From a virus, in the IMG/VR virus record IMGVR_UViG_3300046009_015620, positions 1 through 21,233 of that record: a stretch of DNA of 21,233 nucleotides; one strand, given 5' to 3'. This document shows, piece by piece, positions 8,474 to 15,524 of this stretch (position 1 is its first letter; each line of letters opens with the position of its first letter). Below the pieces are notes generated by a model. It worked only from the letters and a program-made list of their open reading frames with translations. It made no database searches and had not been told where the DNA came from. The translations under genes and the position numbers were made by a program.

Positions 8474-8994
8474 ATAGAAACGGACATCAAGATGCAGAAT
8501 TTTTTCTGGGTCGAGAAGTAGAACATACTCCAGCCTATGGTATGTATACTCTGTTTGTAATAGGTTGTCAACCCAAAAACAAGATATTTGCTCATTTAGA
8601 CAGTATTCGTGACACTCCCATTGAACATGTTTATCTCGGCGCCAATCACAGTTTTCCCAGAAATATCACAACCAATGACTTTGCTGGTTGGCGACCGTGG
8701 GAAGAACTGGTCGACAGCATTTTGGATAGAGATTTATATTGCACCTTGGATATCAACATCAATCAAATTGAGGGACTATTGGAAACCAGTTTCTGCGAAA
8801 ACAACAAATTCATACCAATGATCAGTGCCCCATTGCCTTATATCAAACTGTTGGGCTACAACGCAGTATTGAAAATTGACGACATTGACTTCGATAAAAC
8901 CAATCCCGGTATTTGGTGTTACAGTATTCATTCACTGACACACAGGGATCAGTTTACCCCATGGTCTGCCTATGCAAAGGATCAAGTATTATGA
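8470..8994 (+). CDS. Unknown protein coupled to dpdA
   Basis: 174 residues starting within the dpdA stop (ATGA) and overlapping the next gene in the same way, so translated as part of a dpdA unit. Visible features are an N-terminal NRNGHQDAEFF segment followed by GREVEHTPAYGMYTLFV, a Trp-rich stretch (AGWRPWEELVDSIL), a strand-like CTLDI, and a C-terminal Trp-Cys / His / FTPWSAY region. It is rich in Trp, His and Cys. It has no signal peptide and no motif I can name. The coupling suggests a partner of DpdA or an enzyme acting on the modified base, but that is inference from position only. Confidence 0.7.
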   Translation: MNRNGHQDAEFFLGREVEHTPAYGMYTLFVIGCQPKNKIFAHLDSIRDTPIEHVYLGANHSFPRNITTNDFAGWRPWEELVDSILDRDLYCTLDININQIEGLLETSFCENNKFIPMISAPLPYIKLLGYNAVLKIDDIDFDKTNPGIWCYSIHSLTHRDQFTPWSAYAKDQVL

Positions 8995-9260
8995 ATTGGT
9001 TGAAAAACTTCCAAAAAAAACGAAATCGTGTCAGGCAGTCGTCTGAGATTGGTTCTATACAGGGCAATCACAATGAGTTTGAAAGTCATGGGCCGTTGCG
9101 AATTCATGTACATCGTGCCATCGGCGGCATGGTCATACAGACTAACAATTACGATGAGAAACAAGATAAGTTACACCAAAATCTGTATGTGATTCAAAGC
9201 CACCAAAATTTAGCAGAAGAATTAAGTAAAATAATCACAATCGAAACTATCAAGTTTTAA
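8991..9260 (+). CDS. Small unknown protein, 89 aa
   Basis: Starts at an ATG inside the preceding stop. The N-terminus is very basic (MNWLKNFQKKRNR). The remainder contains LRIHVHRAIGGMVIQT, LYVIQSHQNLAEELSKI and a C-terminal strand, which looks like a small mixed alpha/beta domain. No catalytic motif or membrane segment is present. Function is unknown. Confidence 0.65.
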   Translation: MNWLKNFQKKRNRVRQSSEIGSIQGNHNEFESHGPLRIHVHRAIGGMVIQTNNYDEKQDKLHQNLYVIQSHQNLAEELSKIITIETIKF

Positions 9261-9276
9261 TTTAGGACAGTATTTT

Positions 9277-9708
9277 ATGATAAAAACTCAGAGAGACACA
9301 GCCGACTTGATCACAAGTCTAGCGGAACGAAAAATTTTCGTTCAGTTTCAAAAAGAAGGGATTCATTGCTACCCAGCGGCAGCAACTGATCCTATGTTAG
9401 CAACAGGAGATCAATATGATGTCAGCTTTCTTGCAACGCCTCATAGGCATATGTTTCATTTTCGTGTTTGGATTGATGTCTTACACAATGACAGAGACAT
9501 TGAGTTCATACAATTTAAAAGATGGCTTGAGGGGTTGTATTCTGGCCCATCGAGTATTCTGCAGCTAGATTACAAAAGTTGCGAAATGATAGCCGAAGAT
9601 TTGTACTTGCAAATCACTGCAAGGTATCCCAACCGAGAGGTTTGGATTGAAATCAGCGAAGACGGAGAAAATGGAGCTTTGCTGAAATTTAAACTAGACA
9701 GAGTTTAA
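9277..9708 (+). CDS. T-fold (QueD/PTPS-like) protein lacking catalytic residues
   Basis: 143 residues that align by pattern with 6-carboxytetrahydropterin synthase (QueD). His30 sits where the first zinc histidine belongs (FQKEGIH). PHRHMF with His56 and His58 matches the HGH zinc pair. IEFIQFKRWLEGL resembles the MVxDFxxLK strand-helix, LDYKSCEMIAEDL resembles the LDH...TSExLA segment, and VWIEISED ends like the VxVxET strand with Glu128. The catalytic Cys (four residues before the His pair) and the catalytic His (Tyr99 here) are missing. It may therefore be a T-fold protein with another activity or only substrate binding. A clearer QueD lies at 13249. The ATG has AGGAC eight bases upstream. 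The domain call is a by-eye alignment. Confidence 0.5.
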   Translation: MIKTQRDTADLITSLAERKIFVQFQKEGIHCYPAAATDPMLATGDQYDVSFLATPHRHMFHFRVWIDVLHNDRDIEFIQFKRWLEGLYSGPSSILQLDYKSCEMIAEDLYLQITARYPNREVWIEISEDGENGALLKFKLDRV

Positions 9709-9789
9709 TTGAGTCTATCAAATTATCGCAGCGAAACACAAAAAACTACAAAGTTTTTTATAAAACCAACTATCACTAGAAAGATTACT

Positions 9790-10011
9790 ATGAGTAAAAT
9801 TACTATTCGCCCAAATCCACAAGTGTCAGAAGTATTTGATTTACTGGAAAAATATCTAGATTTTTGTCGTGAATATGGCTATCGATATTCTGAAAACGAT
9901 ATCAATAATTTTCGAAGTTATCCTTGGCAGCAGTTTACCAAATTCACAGCTGGCAAAAACTTTAAAAACCAATGGAATGAGGACTTGAAAAAACTCGAAG
10001 GTCTGTCATGA
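9790..10011 (+). CDS. Small unknown protein, 73 aa
   Basis: The start is taken at ATG 9790; a TTG at 9709 abutting the previous stop is in frame but has no binding site. The protein is helical and basic, with SKITIRPNPQVSEVFDLLEKYLDFCREYGY, then WQQFTKFTAGK and NQWNEDL. The following ATG is inside its stop (ATGA). No domain or function is recognised. Confidence 0.65.
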   Translation: MSKITIRPNPQVSEVFDLLEKYLDFCREYGYRYSENDINNFRSYPWQQFTKFTAGKNFKNQWNEDLKKLEGLS

Positions 10012-11183
10012 GAAAACTATGGTACATGATGTTGGAGCCATATCAAGAAAGATATACACTACAACTAACAGAATGGAATCGTCGTGTATTTGAATCACGA
10101 GGGTTAGATGTGGTATATGTCCCTGGCCATACACTAGATAATACCAAAAGTATTTCAGTGGGCCAAGTCTTGGATGCTCATGGCCGTAGTTATTTTTCTA
10201 TGAGCCAAATGATGTATCTCATACAGATGATGAGAAACGGAGAAGTCAACAGTGATGATGTCATTTTTTTCGAAGACATGTTTCAACCAGGCATCGAGAG
10301 CTTACCTTATATTCTCAATCAAATTAGTGCTGATCAGCGCCCTAGGATTTTTGTTCGTTGTCTTGCTCAAACCATTGATCCAGATGACTTTGTTCATGTC
10401 TGGGGTATGTCGAAATGGATGGGGCACTATGAAAAAATGGTTAATGAATTCGTAGATGGAGTATTGGCCACCAACGAAGAAATGGTCATGCACATGAAGA
10501 TTGCAGGTTGGAATGCTCCGATTTACAATATCAGTGGATTGGCATTTGGCAAAACAGAAGTTCAAGAACGAGTCAAAGAAATTATTCCTTTTGCAGAAAG
10601 AAAATTCCGTGTAGTGTTTTCGGCCAGATGGGATCAAGAAAAACAACCAGATTTCTACATGGATCTCATTGATGCATGGCATAAAAAATATCCCAACACT
10701 AATGTAGAATTTTGTGTGTGCTCGGGCGGAAAGTTAAAAAGCAATAATCAAAGTTACATGCAGCGAACACACAAGATGGCGGCCGACGGTACCCTTAAAA
10801 TCTACGATAACTTGGATAAAAATTCCTACTACAATATCGTCAATGACAGCCGTGTGGTTTTCAATTGTGCTCTACAGGACTGGGTATCAAACACAGTCAG
10901 TGAAGCGGATGCACTGGGTTGCAATGTGCTGTATCCTGCTTATCGAAGTTTTCCCGAAACATTTGCCAATGATGCTGAACGAATGTATATCCCTTGGTCA
11001 CTGGATGATGCCTTATACAAACTAGGCAAATTGTTGCTCACTACTCATCCCAACTTGGGGCAAATCAGTGATTGGACCAACTCCACTGTTGATCGTATCT
11101 GCGATATCATAGAAGGCAATGGTCAACAGTATCTTAGAGACAGCAAAGATTATCGTAAATATCTTAGACAAAAAAAATATTGA
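10008..11183 (+). CDS. GT-B fold glycosyltransferase-like protein
   Basis: 391 residues with the layout of a two-domain GT-B glycosyltransferase. The linker after about residue 195 leads into the strand VVFSARWDQEKQPDFYMDLIDAW (about 202-224), the usual start of the donor domain in GT4-like enzymes. The second marker is SNTVSEADALGCNVLYPAYRSFPETF (about 294-319), where Glu299 and the following small residues match the nucleotide-sugar binding E-A-x-A-x-G pattern. The first domain also carries a strand FEDMFQPG and a helix NEEMVMHM typical of the family. Substrate cannot be read. T4 glycosylates its modified cytosines with GT-B enzymes, so sugar addition to modified DNA is possible; a capsid or host-surface target is equally possible. 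A likely terminator follows. Confidence 0.75.
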   Translation: MRKLWYMMLEPYQERYTLQLTEWNRRVFESRGLDVVYVPGHTLDNTKSISVGQVLDAHGRSYFSMSQMMYLIQMMRNGEVNSDDVIFFEDMFQPGIESLPYILNQISADQRPRIFVRCLAQTIDPDDFVHVWGMSKWMGHYEKMVNEFVDGVLATNEEMVMHMKIAGWNAPIYNISGLAFGKTEVQERVKEIIPFAERKFRVVFSARWDQEKQPDFYMDLIDAWHKKYPNTNVEFCVCSGGKLKSNNQSYMQRTHKMAADGTLKIYDNLDKNSYYNIVNDSRVVFNCALQDWVSNTVSEADALGCNVLYPAYRSFPETFANDAERMYIPWSLDDALYKLGKLLLTTHPNLGQISDWTNSTVDRICDIIEGNGQQYLRDSKDYRKYLRQKKY

Positions 11184-11194
11184 TAAATATTTTT
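11173..11194. repeat. AT-only inverted repeat over the stop codon
   Basis: AAAAATATT (11173-11181) and AATATTTTT (11186-11194) are exact complements around a GATA loop and cover the stop of the glycosyltransferase gene. The site also contains GATAAATA, which resembles the T4 late-promoter element TATAAATA. It lies just upstream of the better terminator and may be an RNA end-stabilising hairpin or chance AT symmetry. Confidence 0.45.
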
Positions 11195-11224
11195 GTCGAA
11201 GTAAGATAGACTTTGACTTTTTTT
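11195..11224 (+). terminator. Likely rho-independent terminator
   Basis: GTCGAAG (11195-11201) can pair with CTTTGAC (11211-11217) as seven base pairs including one G-U, with a nine-base loop, directly followed by seven Ts (11218-11224). It would end the transcript that includes dpdA and the GT-B gene and separate it from folE. The stem is short for a strong terminator. Confidence 0.6.
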
Positions 11225-11240
11225 ATATTTTTAAAATATT
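11213..11240 (+). promoter_or_regulatory. Possible folE promoter
   Basis: TTGACT (11213-11218), inside the terminator stem and T-run, is 16 bases from AATATT (11235-11240), giving a short leader with the AAGGAG site before folE. The -10 match is poor. The argument is mostly that a new transcript should start after the terminator. Confidence 0.25.
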
Positions 11241-11258
11241 TGAGTAAGGAGATCAAAT

Positions 11259-11945
11259 ATGAGTTTCGACAAAAATAAATGCGACCCAGTTCTTGGTCGA
11301 GCAATCCGCCAACACCTTGTCAGCATGGGAGTAGAAACACCCATTGTTGACTCTGCACTGGCAGTGGAAAACAAAAAGAAAATAGACATCCTCGAACAGG
11401 CATTTACACAGATTTGGCAAACTGTGGGCATGGATCTCAGTGACGACAGTTTGGCCGAAACTCCCAATCGCATGGCAAAGATGTATATCAACGAAATTTA
11501 CTTTGGGTTAAAGGAAGAAAACTTTCCTAAATGTACCACTGTGCAAAACAAAATGAGCTACGACGAAATGGTTGTTGAACGAAATATCAATGTTCAAAGC
11601 AACTGTGAACATCACGGCGTGGTCATTGACGGGCTGGCCACAGTGGCTTATATTCCCAACAAAAAGGTGCTAGGCCTCAGCAAAATCAACAGGATTGTGG
11701 AATATTTCAGCAAACGGCCACAAATTCAAGAACGACTCACAGAACAGATATATCATGCACTACAATATATTTTAGACACAGACAATATCGGAGTAGTGAT
11801 CAATGCACAACATTACTGCGTAAAAAGTCGCGGGATTCAAGACACAGGCAGTTCAACCACAACCAGCAAACTAGGTGGTGTGTTTCGCACTGACAGTTCT
11901 GTGAGACTGGAGTTCATGAATATAGTAAATAATTGCAACAAATAA
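11259..11945 (+). CDS. folE: GTP cyclohydrolase I
   Basis: Converts GTP to 7,8-dihydroneopterin triphosphate, the first step of both folate and 7-deazaguanine synthesis. It is 228 aa, the usual length. Zinc site: Cys116 and His119 in SNCEHHG, and Cys187 in AQHYCVKSRG. Other family signatures are YIPNKKVLGLSKINRIVEYFSKRPQIQERLTEQI (about 131-164), GSSTTTSKLGGVF and the C-terminal RLEF. All expected active-site segments are intact. A strong AAGGAG precedes the ATG. In this window it most likely feeds QueD and QueE in deazaguanine synthesis. It follows a terminator and probably opens a new operon running through QueE. Confidence 0.96.
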   Translation: MSFDKNKCDPVLGRAIRQHLVSMGVETPIVDSALAVENKKKIDILEQAFTQIWQTVGMDLSDDSLAETPNRMAKMYINEIYFGLKEENFPKCTTVQNKMSYDEMVVERNINVQSNCEHHGVVIDGLATVAYIPNKKVLGLSKINRIVEYFSKRPQIQERLTEQIYHALQYILDTDNIGVVINAQHYCVKSRGIQDTGSSTTTSKLGGVFRTDSSVRLEFMNIVNNCNK

Positions 11946-11956
11946 AGGAGTATGAA

Positions 11957-12637
11957 ATGTTTTTATCTGACACTGTTTCTTATAGATCTGCTGCAGAAAT
12001 CAACAACGGAATGATCCGTGTCTACAACAATATGCTGTTGGCAGTTTTAACCAGTTTGATCATTAGTACCGTTGTGTCAAACAGCACCTCTCTGATGATG
12101 TTTTTCTTCACCGGATGGATGAAGTGGGTCACTGTTTTTGCACCACTGGCAGCAGTCTTTGCCATTGGTTTTGCATTGGCCAAAAACCCACCCAAAGAAA
12201 TAGCCTTGCTCATGCTGCACGGTTTTGCTGCACTCATGGGTTTGAGCATGGCCAGTTTATTTGACATATTCTCATTGGGCAGCATTGTCACTGCCTTTAT
12301 GGGCGCTGCGGTTTTATTTGGAACTATGAGTATATATGGATATTTTACGAAGAAAAGTCTCGAAAGCATGGGTCAGTTTATGTTTATTGGTCTTATTGCT
12401 GTCGTCATTGCCTCCATTGTTAATATTTTTATTGGTAGTAGTGTTATGGCTATGGTGATTTCAGCTTTGGCCATCGTAATCTTTTTGGGTTTGACTGCCT
12501 ATGATACTCAACAAATTAGAGAAGAACTCAGTATAGATCGTGACAGTTTAGTGGAGGTCACTGGTGCGCTTAGGCTATATCTTAACTTTATCAACATTTT
12601 CATTTCTTTGCTGCAGCTAACTGGCAACAAAGAATGA
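11957..12637 (+). CDS. Bax inhibitor-1 (BI-1/YccA) family membrane protein
   Basis: 226 residues, mostly membrane-spanning, with about seven hydrophobic helices (roughly at 22-43, 50-70, 78-96, 101-123, 133-155, 158-178 and 203-222). The loop YDTQQIREEL (about 181-190) and the C-terminal LYLNFINIFISLLQLTGNKE match the BI-1/TMBIM signature seen in bacterial YccA and YbhL (LDFINLF...LL.L.G). Bacterial BI-1 proteins are inner-membrane proteins; YccA binds the FtsH protease, and other members leak Ca2+ or protons. The ATG at 11957 is chosen because AAGGAG lies six bases upstream; a TTG at 11933 would overlap folE. In a phage it might modulate FtsH or membrane integrity, which is inference. Confidence 0.88.
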   Translation: MFLSDTVSYRSAAEINNGMIRVYNNMLLAVLTSLIISTVVSNSTSLMMFFFTGWMKWVTVFAPLAAVFAIGFALAKNPPKEIALLMLHGFAALMGLSMASLFDIFSLGSIVTAFMGAAVLFGTMSIYGYFTKKSLESMGQFMFIGLIAVVIASIVNIFIGSSVMAMVISALAIVIFLGLTAYDTQQIREELSIDRDSLVEVTGALRLYLNFINIFISLLQLTGNKE

Positions 12638-12643
12638 CAACAA

Positions 12644-13252
12644 ATGCTGAATTTTGATTATATAGATCGTTTTCCTGTTATCATAATTTCCAGTCCTCGT
12701 ACAGGATCAAATACTTTACTTACTAACATACTTGATTATTTTCGCCAAAAAGATCAAAATTTTTTTGCATTGAACGAGCCACATCACAGTAATCATGGTC
12801 AGGATTTCCAAAAGTTTCTTAGAATATGCAACCAACCACAACCTTATGTTATAAAATTTCATGCATACAACTATCGATTTTATAAAGAACTTGACCCAAA
12901 GATCAAAGCCAATGACTGCTATCTAATCAGGTTAAAAAGACAAAATGTCATAGAGCAGATTGCCAGTTCATATATTGCTGCTGTTAGGAATAAAGGATAT
13001 TATACTATCAACGACGAAATTGTAGATGAAACAATAGTAATAGATAGGAAAAAAATAAAATTGGCCATAAATGCAATATTAAAACATAATCAGGCGAGAG
13101 ATAATTTTGATGCCAAATTTGATAAAGAAATGATCTTAGAAGACATAGAGTTCAACGATTCATTTATGATTAAAACTCCCAAACCCAGCAACTATCAAGA
13201 GCTGATTGAACAAATAAACTGGAATATCTCACAAGGACAATACCAATTATGA
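12644..13252 (+). CDS. Sulfotransferase-like protein
   Basis: 202 residues with the two PAPS-binding marks of sulfotransferases: the N-terminal phosphate loop VIIISSPRTGSN (residues 12-23) and a second strand-helix YLIRLKRQNVIEQIASSYIA (about 93-112), in which Arg99 and Ser108 occupy the 3'-phosphate contact positions. VIKFHAY (about 69-75) corresponds to the intervening strand. It is shorter than typical family members (about 250-300 aa). It lies between the BI-1 gene and QueD and overlaps QueD by ATGA. It would transfer sulfate from PAPS to a hydroxyl or amine, with sugar the commonest target. Nearby glycosyltransferases make a sulfated sugar plausible. The acceptor (DNA, protein or surface glycan) is unknown. 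Confidence 0.72.
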   Translation: MLNFDYIDRFPVIIISSPRTGSNTLLTNILDYFRQKDQNFFALNEPHHSNHGQDFQKFLRICNQPQPYVIKFHAYNYRFYKELDPKIKANDCYLIRLKRQNVIEQIASSYIAAVRNKGYYTINDEIVDETIVIDRKKIKLAINAILKHNQARDNFDAKFDKEMILEDIEFNDSFMIKTPKPSNYQELIEQINWNISQGQYQL

Positions 13253-13752
13253 CTTATTTTCCAATCACTTATAAATTTGTCAGTACGAAAGAATATGTAG
13301 ACGAGTTCCCTTGTGCTTACAAACAATGGCGAGCAGACACACATTGCAATCTAAATCATGGCTATTCATTTTCTATCAAGTTTTATTTCGGTGCCAATGA
13401 ATTAGACAAAAGAGGATGGGTGGTGGACTACGGCGGTTTGAAAGAACTGAAACAAATTTTAAAAGATCAATTCGATCACAAAACATTGATTGCATCAGAT
13501 GATCCCGATCTTGAACAGTATAAACAACTGGAACGAGATAAAATTTTGAAACTGACAGTGCTGCCTGCCATGGGCTGTGAACTAATAGCCGACATGTTAT
13601 ACAAATTTGTCAACGGAGTATACATACCAGACTATCTAGGGCAAGGTGAAGCCCAACGAATCTGGTGTTATCGGGTGGAAGTACGAGAAACACAGACAAA
13701 TATGGCCTGGAGGGAAGGCCATCGAGAATGGAACGAAAATTTATTTGTTTAA
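13249..13752 (+). CDS. queD: 6-carboxytetrahydropterin synthase (QueD)
   Basis: T-fold enzyme that turns dihydroneopterin triphosphate into 6-carboxy-tetrahydropterin, the second step to CDG. It is 167 aa. Seen: FPCAYKQWRADTHCNLNHGYSF (19-41) with Cys33 four residues before His37, GWVVDYGGLKELKQ (56-69), FDHKTL (His77), GCELIA (Glu111) and VRETQTNMA (Glu147). Cys33, His77 and Glu147 match the catalytic Cys, His and Glu of QueD. The zinc site is atypical: HGH is HGY, and the FPCAH expected in this subfamily is FPCAY, leaving His32 and His37 as candidate ligands. It overlaps the sulfotransferase gene by ATGA and is followed by the transporter. Confidence 0.88.
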   Translation: MTYFPITYKFVSTKEYVDEFPCAYKQWRADTHCNLNHGYSFSIKFYFGANELDKRGWVVDYGGLKELKQILKDQFDHKTLIASDDPDLEQYKQLERDKILKLTVLPAMGCELIADMLYKFVNGVYIPDYLGQGEAQRIWCYRVEVRETQTNMAWREGHREWNENLFV

Positions 13753-13768
13753 ATTTATAGGAAAAACA

Positions 13769-14467
13769 ATGAACACTACAACTTTACATGATCGCTTTTT
13801 AGACAATCAACTTATTTCAATCGACCACAAAACACTATACTGGATCATTGGTCTGGCCGCTACTTTGATTATGACCATGACAGTAGCGGACTTTGCTGCT
13901 GCAAAATTTCTTGATTTTGGATGGGTAGTAACACCAGCAGGTGCATTATTATTTGCTGTGGTATTTGTTGTTAGAGACATGTTACACAAATTGGCTGGGG
14001 CGGCAATTGTTCGTCAAACTATATTGATAGGCGTGGTGCTGAATTTGCTCATAGCCACCTTTATGTATTTGATGACTTTTATACCTGCACCATCATTTAG
14101 ACCCAGTGTCAATTTTGATGCAGTCTATAAAATGAGCCTAGGTATTGTCATTGGTTCTGAAATAGCCACAATTGCCAGTCAATGGGTCAATACCATGGTA
14201 TATCAACGCCTATGGGAGAGTGATTGGGGCAGTTGGTCTAGAACCGCTGTGTCAAATCTTGTCAGCTTACCGGTAGATGCAGTGCTTTTTGTATTATTTG
14301 CATTTGTATTCATTCCCCCCATGTTGGGAGGCAATGCCATGGATATCAATACTGCCATTGCGCGAATTGTTTCTGGATCAACATTATTTAAGTTGGCAGT
14401 GATTTTGGCGTTGACACCATTGGTCAGCTTGGCACCGTGGCGCGAAGAAGCCAGAGAAATGAAGTGA
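13769..14467 (+). CDS. yhhQ: YhhQ-type queuosine precursor transporter
   Basis: 232-residue polytopic membrane protein with about six hydrophobic helices, matching the VUT/ECF family of queuosine-precursor carriers, of which E. coli YhhQ imports preQ0 and preQ1. Supporting segments are FAAAKFLDFGWVVTPAGALLF, FVVRDMLHKLAG (about 67-78, the counterpart of D-x-x-x-E/K-x-x-G in the family) and SNLVSLPVDAVLF (about 178-190), with the conserved Ser and Asp in a helix. The ATG at 13769 is preferred because AGGA at 13759-13762 is six bases upstream; starts further up would overlap queD. It would sit in the host inner membrane and supply precursor bases for DpdA. Known phage deazaguanine clusters sometimes carry this gene. 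Confidence 0.85.
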   Translation: MNTTTLHDRFLDNQLISIDHKTLYWIIGLAATLIMTMTVADFAAAKFLDFGWVVTPAGALLFAVVFVVRDMLHKLAGAAIVRQTILIGVVLNLLIATFMYLMTFIPAPSFRPSVNFDAVYKMSLGIVIGSEIATIASQWVNTMVYQRLWESDWGSWSRTAVSNLVSLPVDAVLFVLFAFVFIPPMLGGNAMDINTAIARIVSGSTLFKLAVILALTPLVSLAPWREEAREMK

Positions 14468-14706
14468 AACAAATAATTAGACAACCTTGGACTTTTTGGT
14501 ATGAATGGAGTATCACTGCAATTCTCATAGTAGGAGCAGTGCTTACTTCATTCAATGTCTATCCTCTAAATATTTGGTTTTTATTTGTCAGTAATTTGGG
14601 TTGGGCAGCACAGGCCATAATGTGGGAAAAATACAGCTTGTTCACTGTTCAAACAGTTATTACAATCATATATTTTCCACCGGTTATAAAATCAATAGTA
14701 CCATGA
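14464..14706 (+). CDS. Small membrane protein, 80 aa
   Basis: The GTG at 14464 overlaps the transporter stop (GTGA), so translation is probably coupled. Two or three hydrophobic helices (about 13-30, 32-50 and 54-75), rich in aromatic residues, with a Tyr-Pro-Leu-Asn (YPLN) turn between the first two. Its size and aromatic content recall half-size SWEET/PQ-loop or PnuC-like carriers, but there is no clear PQ motif. The coupling suggests it works with, or is regulated with, the YhhQ-type protein. Function is not established. Confidence 0.65.
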   Translation: MKQIIRQPWTFWYEWSITAILIVGAVLTSFNVYPLNIWFLFVSNLGWAAQAIMWEKYSLFTVQTVITIIYFPPVIKSIVP

Positions 14707-15524
14707 CACAAAAACACAAAATCAGTATTTTACTACCAAGTCGGGGTAGAATTGAAGCTTTAGAAAAATCGCTGACTTCTTTATTAGACACTGCCAACGA
14801 TGCAAAAAATATAGAAATTTTGTTGGCATTGGATCGTGATGACACAGCAGTGATAGATTTTTCCAAAACTACACTGAAAAACCGGCTTCGCAACGAATAT
14901 CAGTGCGGTCTTGTCATAGTGACCTTTAACCCCATTGGGTATATTAGATTAAACGAGTACCTCAATGTTTTGGCCAATATCAGTCAGGGCGATTGGTTGA
15001 TGTTTTACAATGATGATGCAGTGATGGAAACTCAGGGCTGGGACACAGAAATACTGAAGCACACTGGTAAATTTTCAGTTTTACGCACAGAGACCACCAA
15101 TCAGCATCCCTATGCCATATTCCCCATTGTTCCGCGCCAATGGATAGAAGTCAATGGTCATCTCAGTCCACATCAAATCAATGATGCATGGATCAGTCAT
15201 ATAGCCTACTTGCTCGATATCATGGTCAATATTCCGGTATTGATCAAACATGATAGATTTGACTTGACAGGCAATAATTTCGACAACACCTATAAAAACC
15301 GCCCCATGTTGGAGGGCAATCCCAATGACCCCAAAGATTTCAATCATATCACTTGGCGAGAAAAAAGATTAGAGGAGGCCAGTAAATTTTGTCACTACAT
15401 AGAAAAAACGGAAAATCGAATCTGCTCATGGTTCAGAGATGGCATAGCAGGCAAGATTGACATCTGGGAAAAAATGTACCAGGCTGATGTAAAAAATAGA
15501 TTAACCAAGATAACACATCAATGA
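14703..15524 (+). CDS. GT-A fold (GT2-like) glycosyltransferase
   Basis: 273 residues, starting within the previous stop (ATGA). N-terminal KISILLPSRGRIEALEKSLTSLL (about 6-28) is the classic nucleotide-sugar binding start of GT2 enzymes. Asp residues in LALDRDD (about 41-47) and the strand DWLMFYNDDAVM (about 97-108) supply the metal-binding Asp-Asp motif. The second half has Trp/His-rich segments (ISHIAYL, NHITWREKRL) likely to form the acceptor site. There are no membrane helices, so it is a soluble transferase. The donor sugar and acceptor are unknown. It is one of two glycosyltransferases in the window and lies in the same co-directional run as queD, yhhQ and queE. Confidence 0.75.
   Translation: MTQKHKISILLPSRGRIEALEKSLTSLLDTANDAKNIEILLALDRDDTAVIDFSKTTLKNRLRNEYQCGLVIVTFNPIGYIRLNEYLNVLANISQGDWLMFYNDDAVMETQGWDTEILKHTGKFSVLRTETTNQHPYAIFPIVPRQWIEVNGHLSPHQINDAWISHIAYLLDIMVNIPVLIKHDRFDLTGNNFDNTYKNRPMLEGNPNDPKDFNHITWREKRLEEASKFCHYIEKTENRICSWFRDGIAGKIDIWEKMYQADVKNRLTKITHQ

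Noticed and set aside
9277-9708. A functional QueD
   Set aside because: The catalytic Cys and His are absent and a better QueD is at 13249; only the fold resemblance is kept.
11182-11189. GATAAATA as a late promoter for folE
   Set aside because: It lies inside an AT hairpin and upstream of a likely terminator, so a transcript from it would tend to stop before folE.
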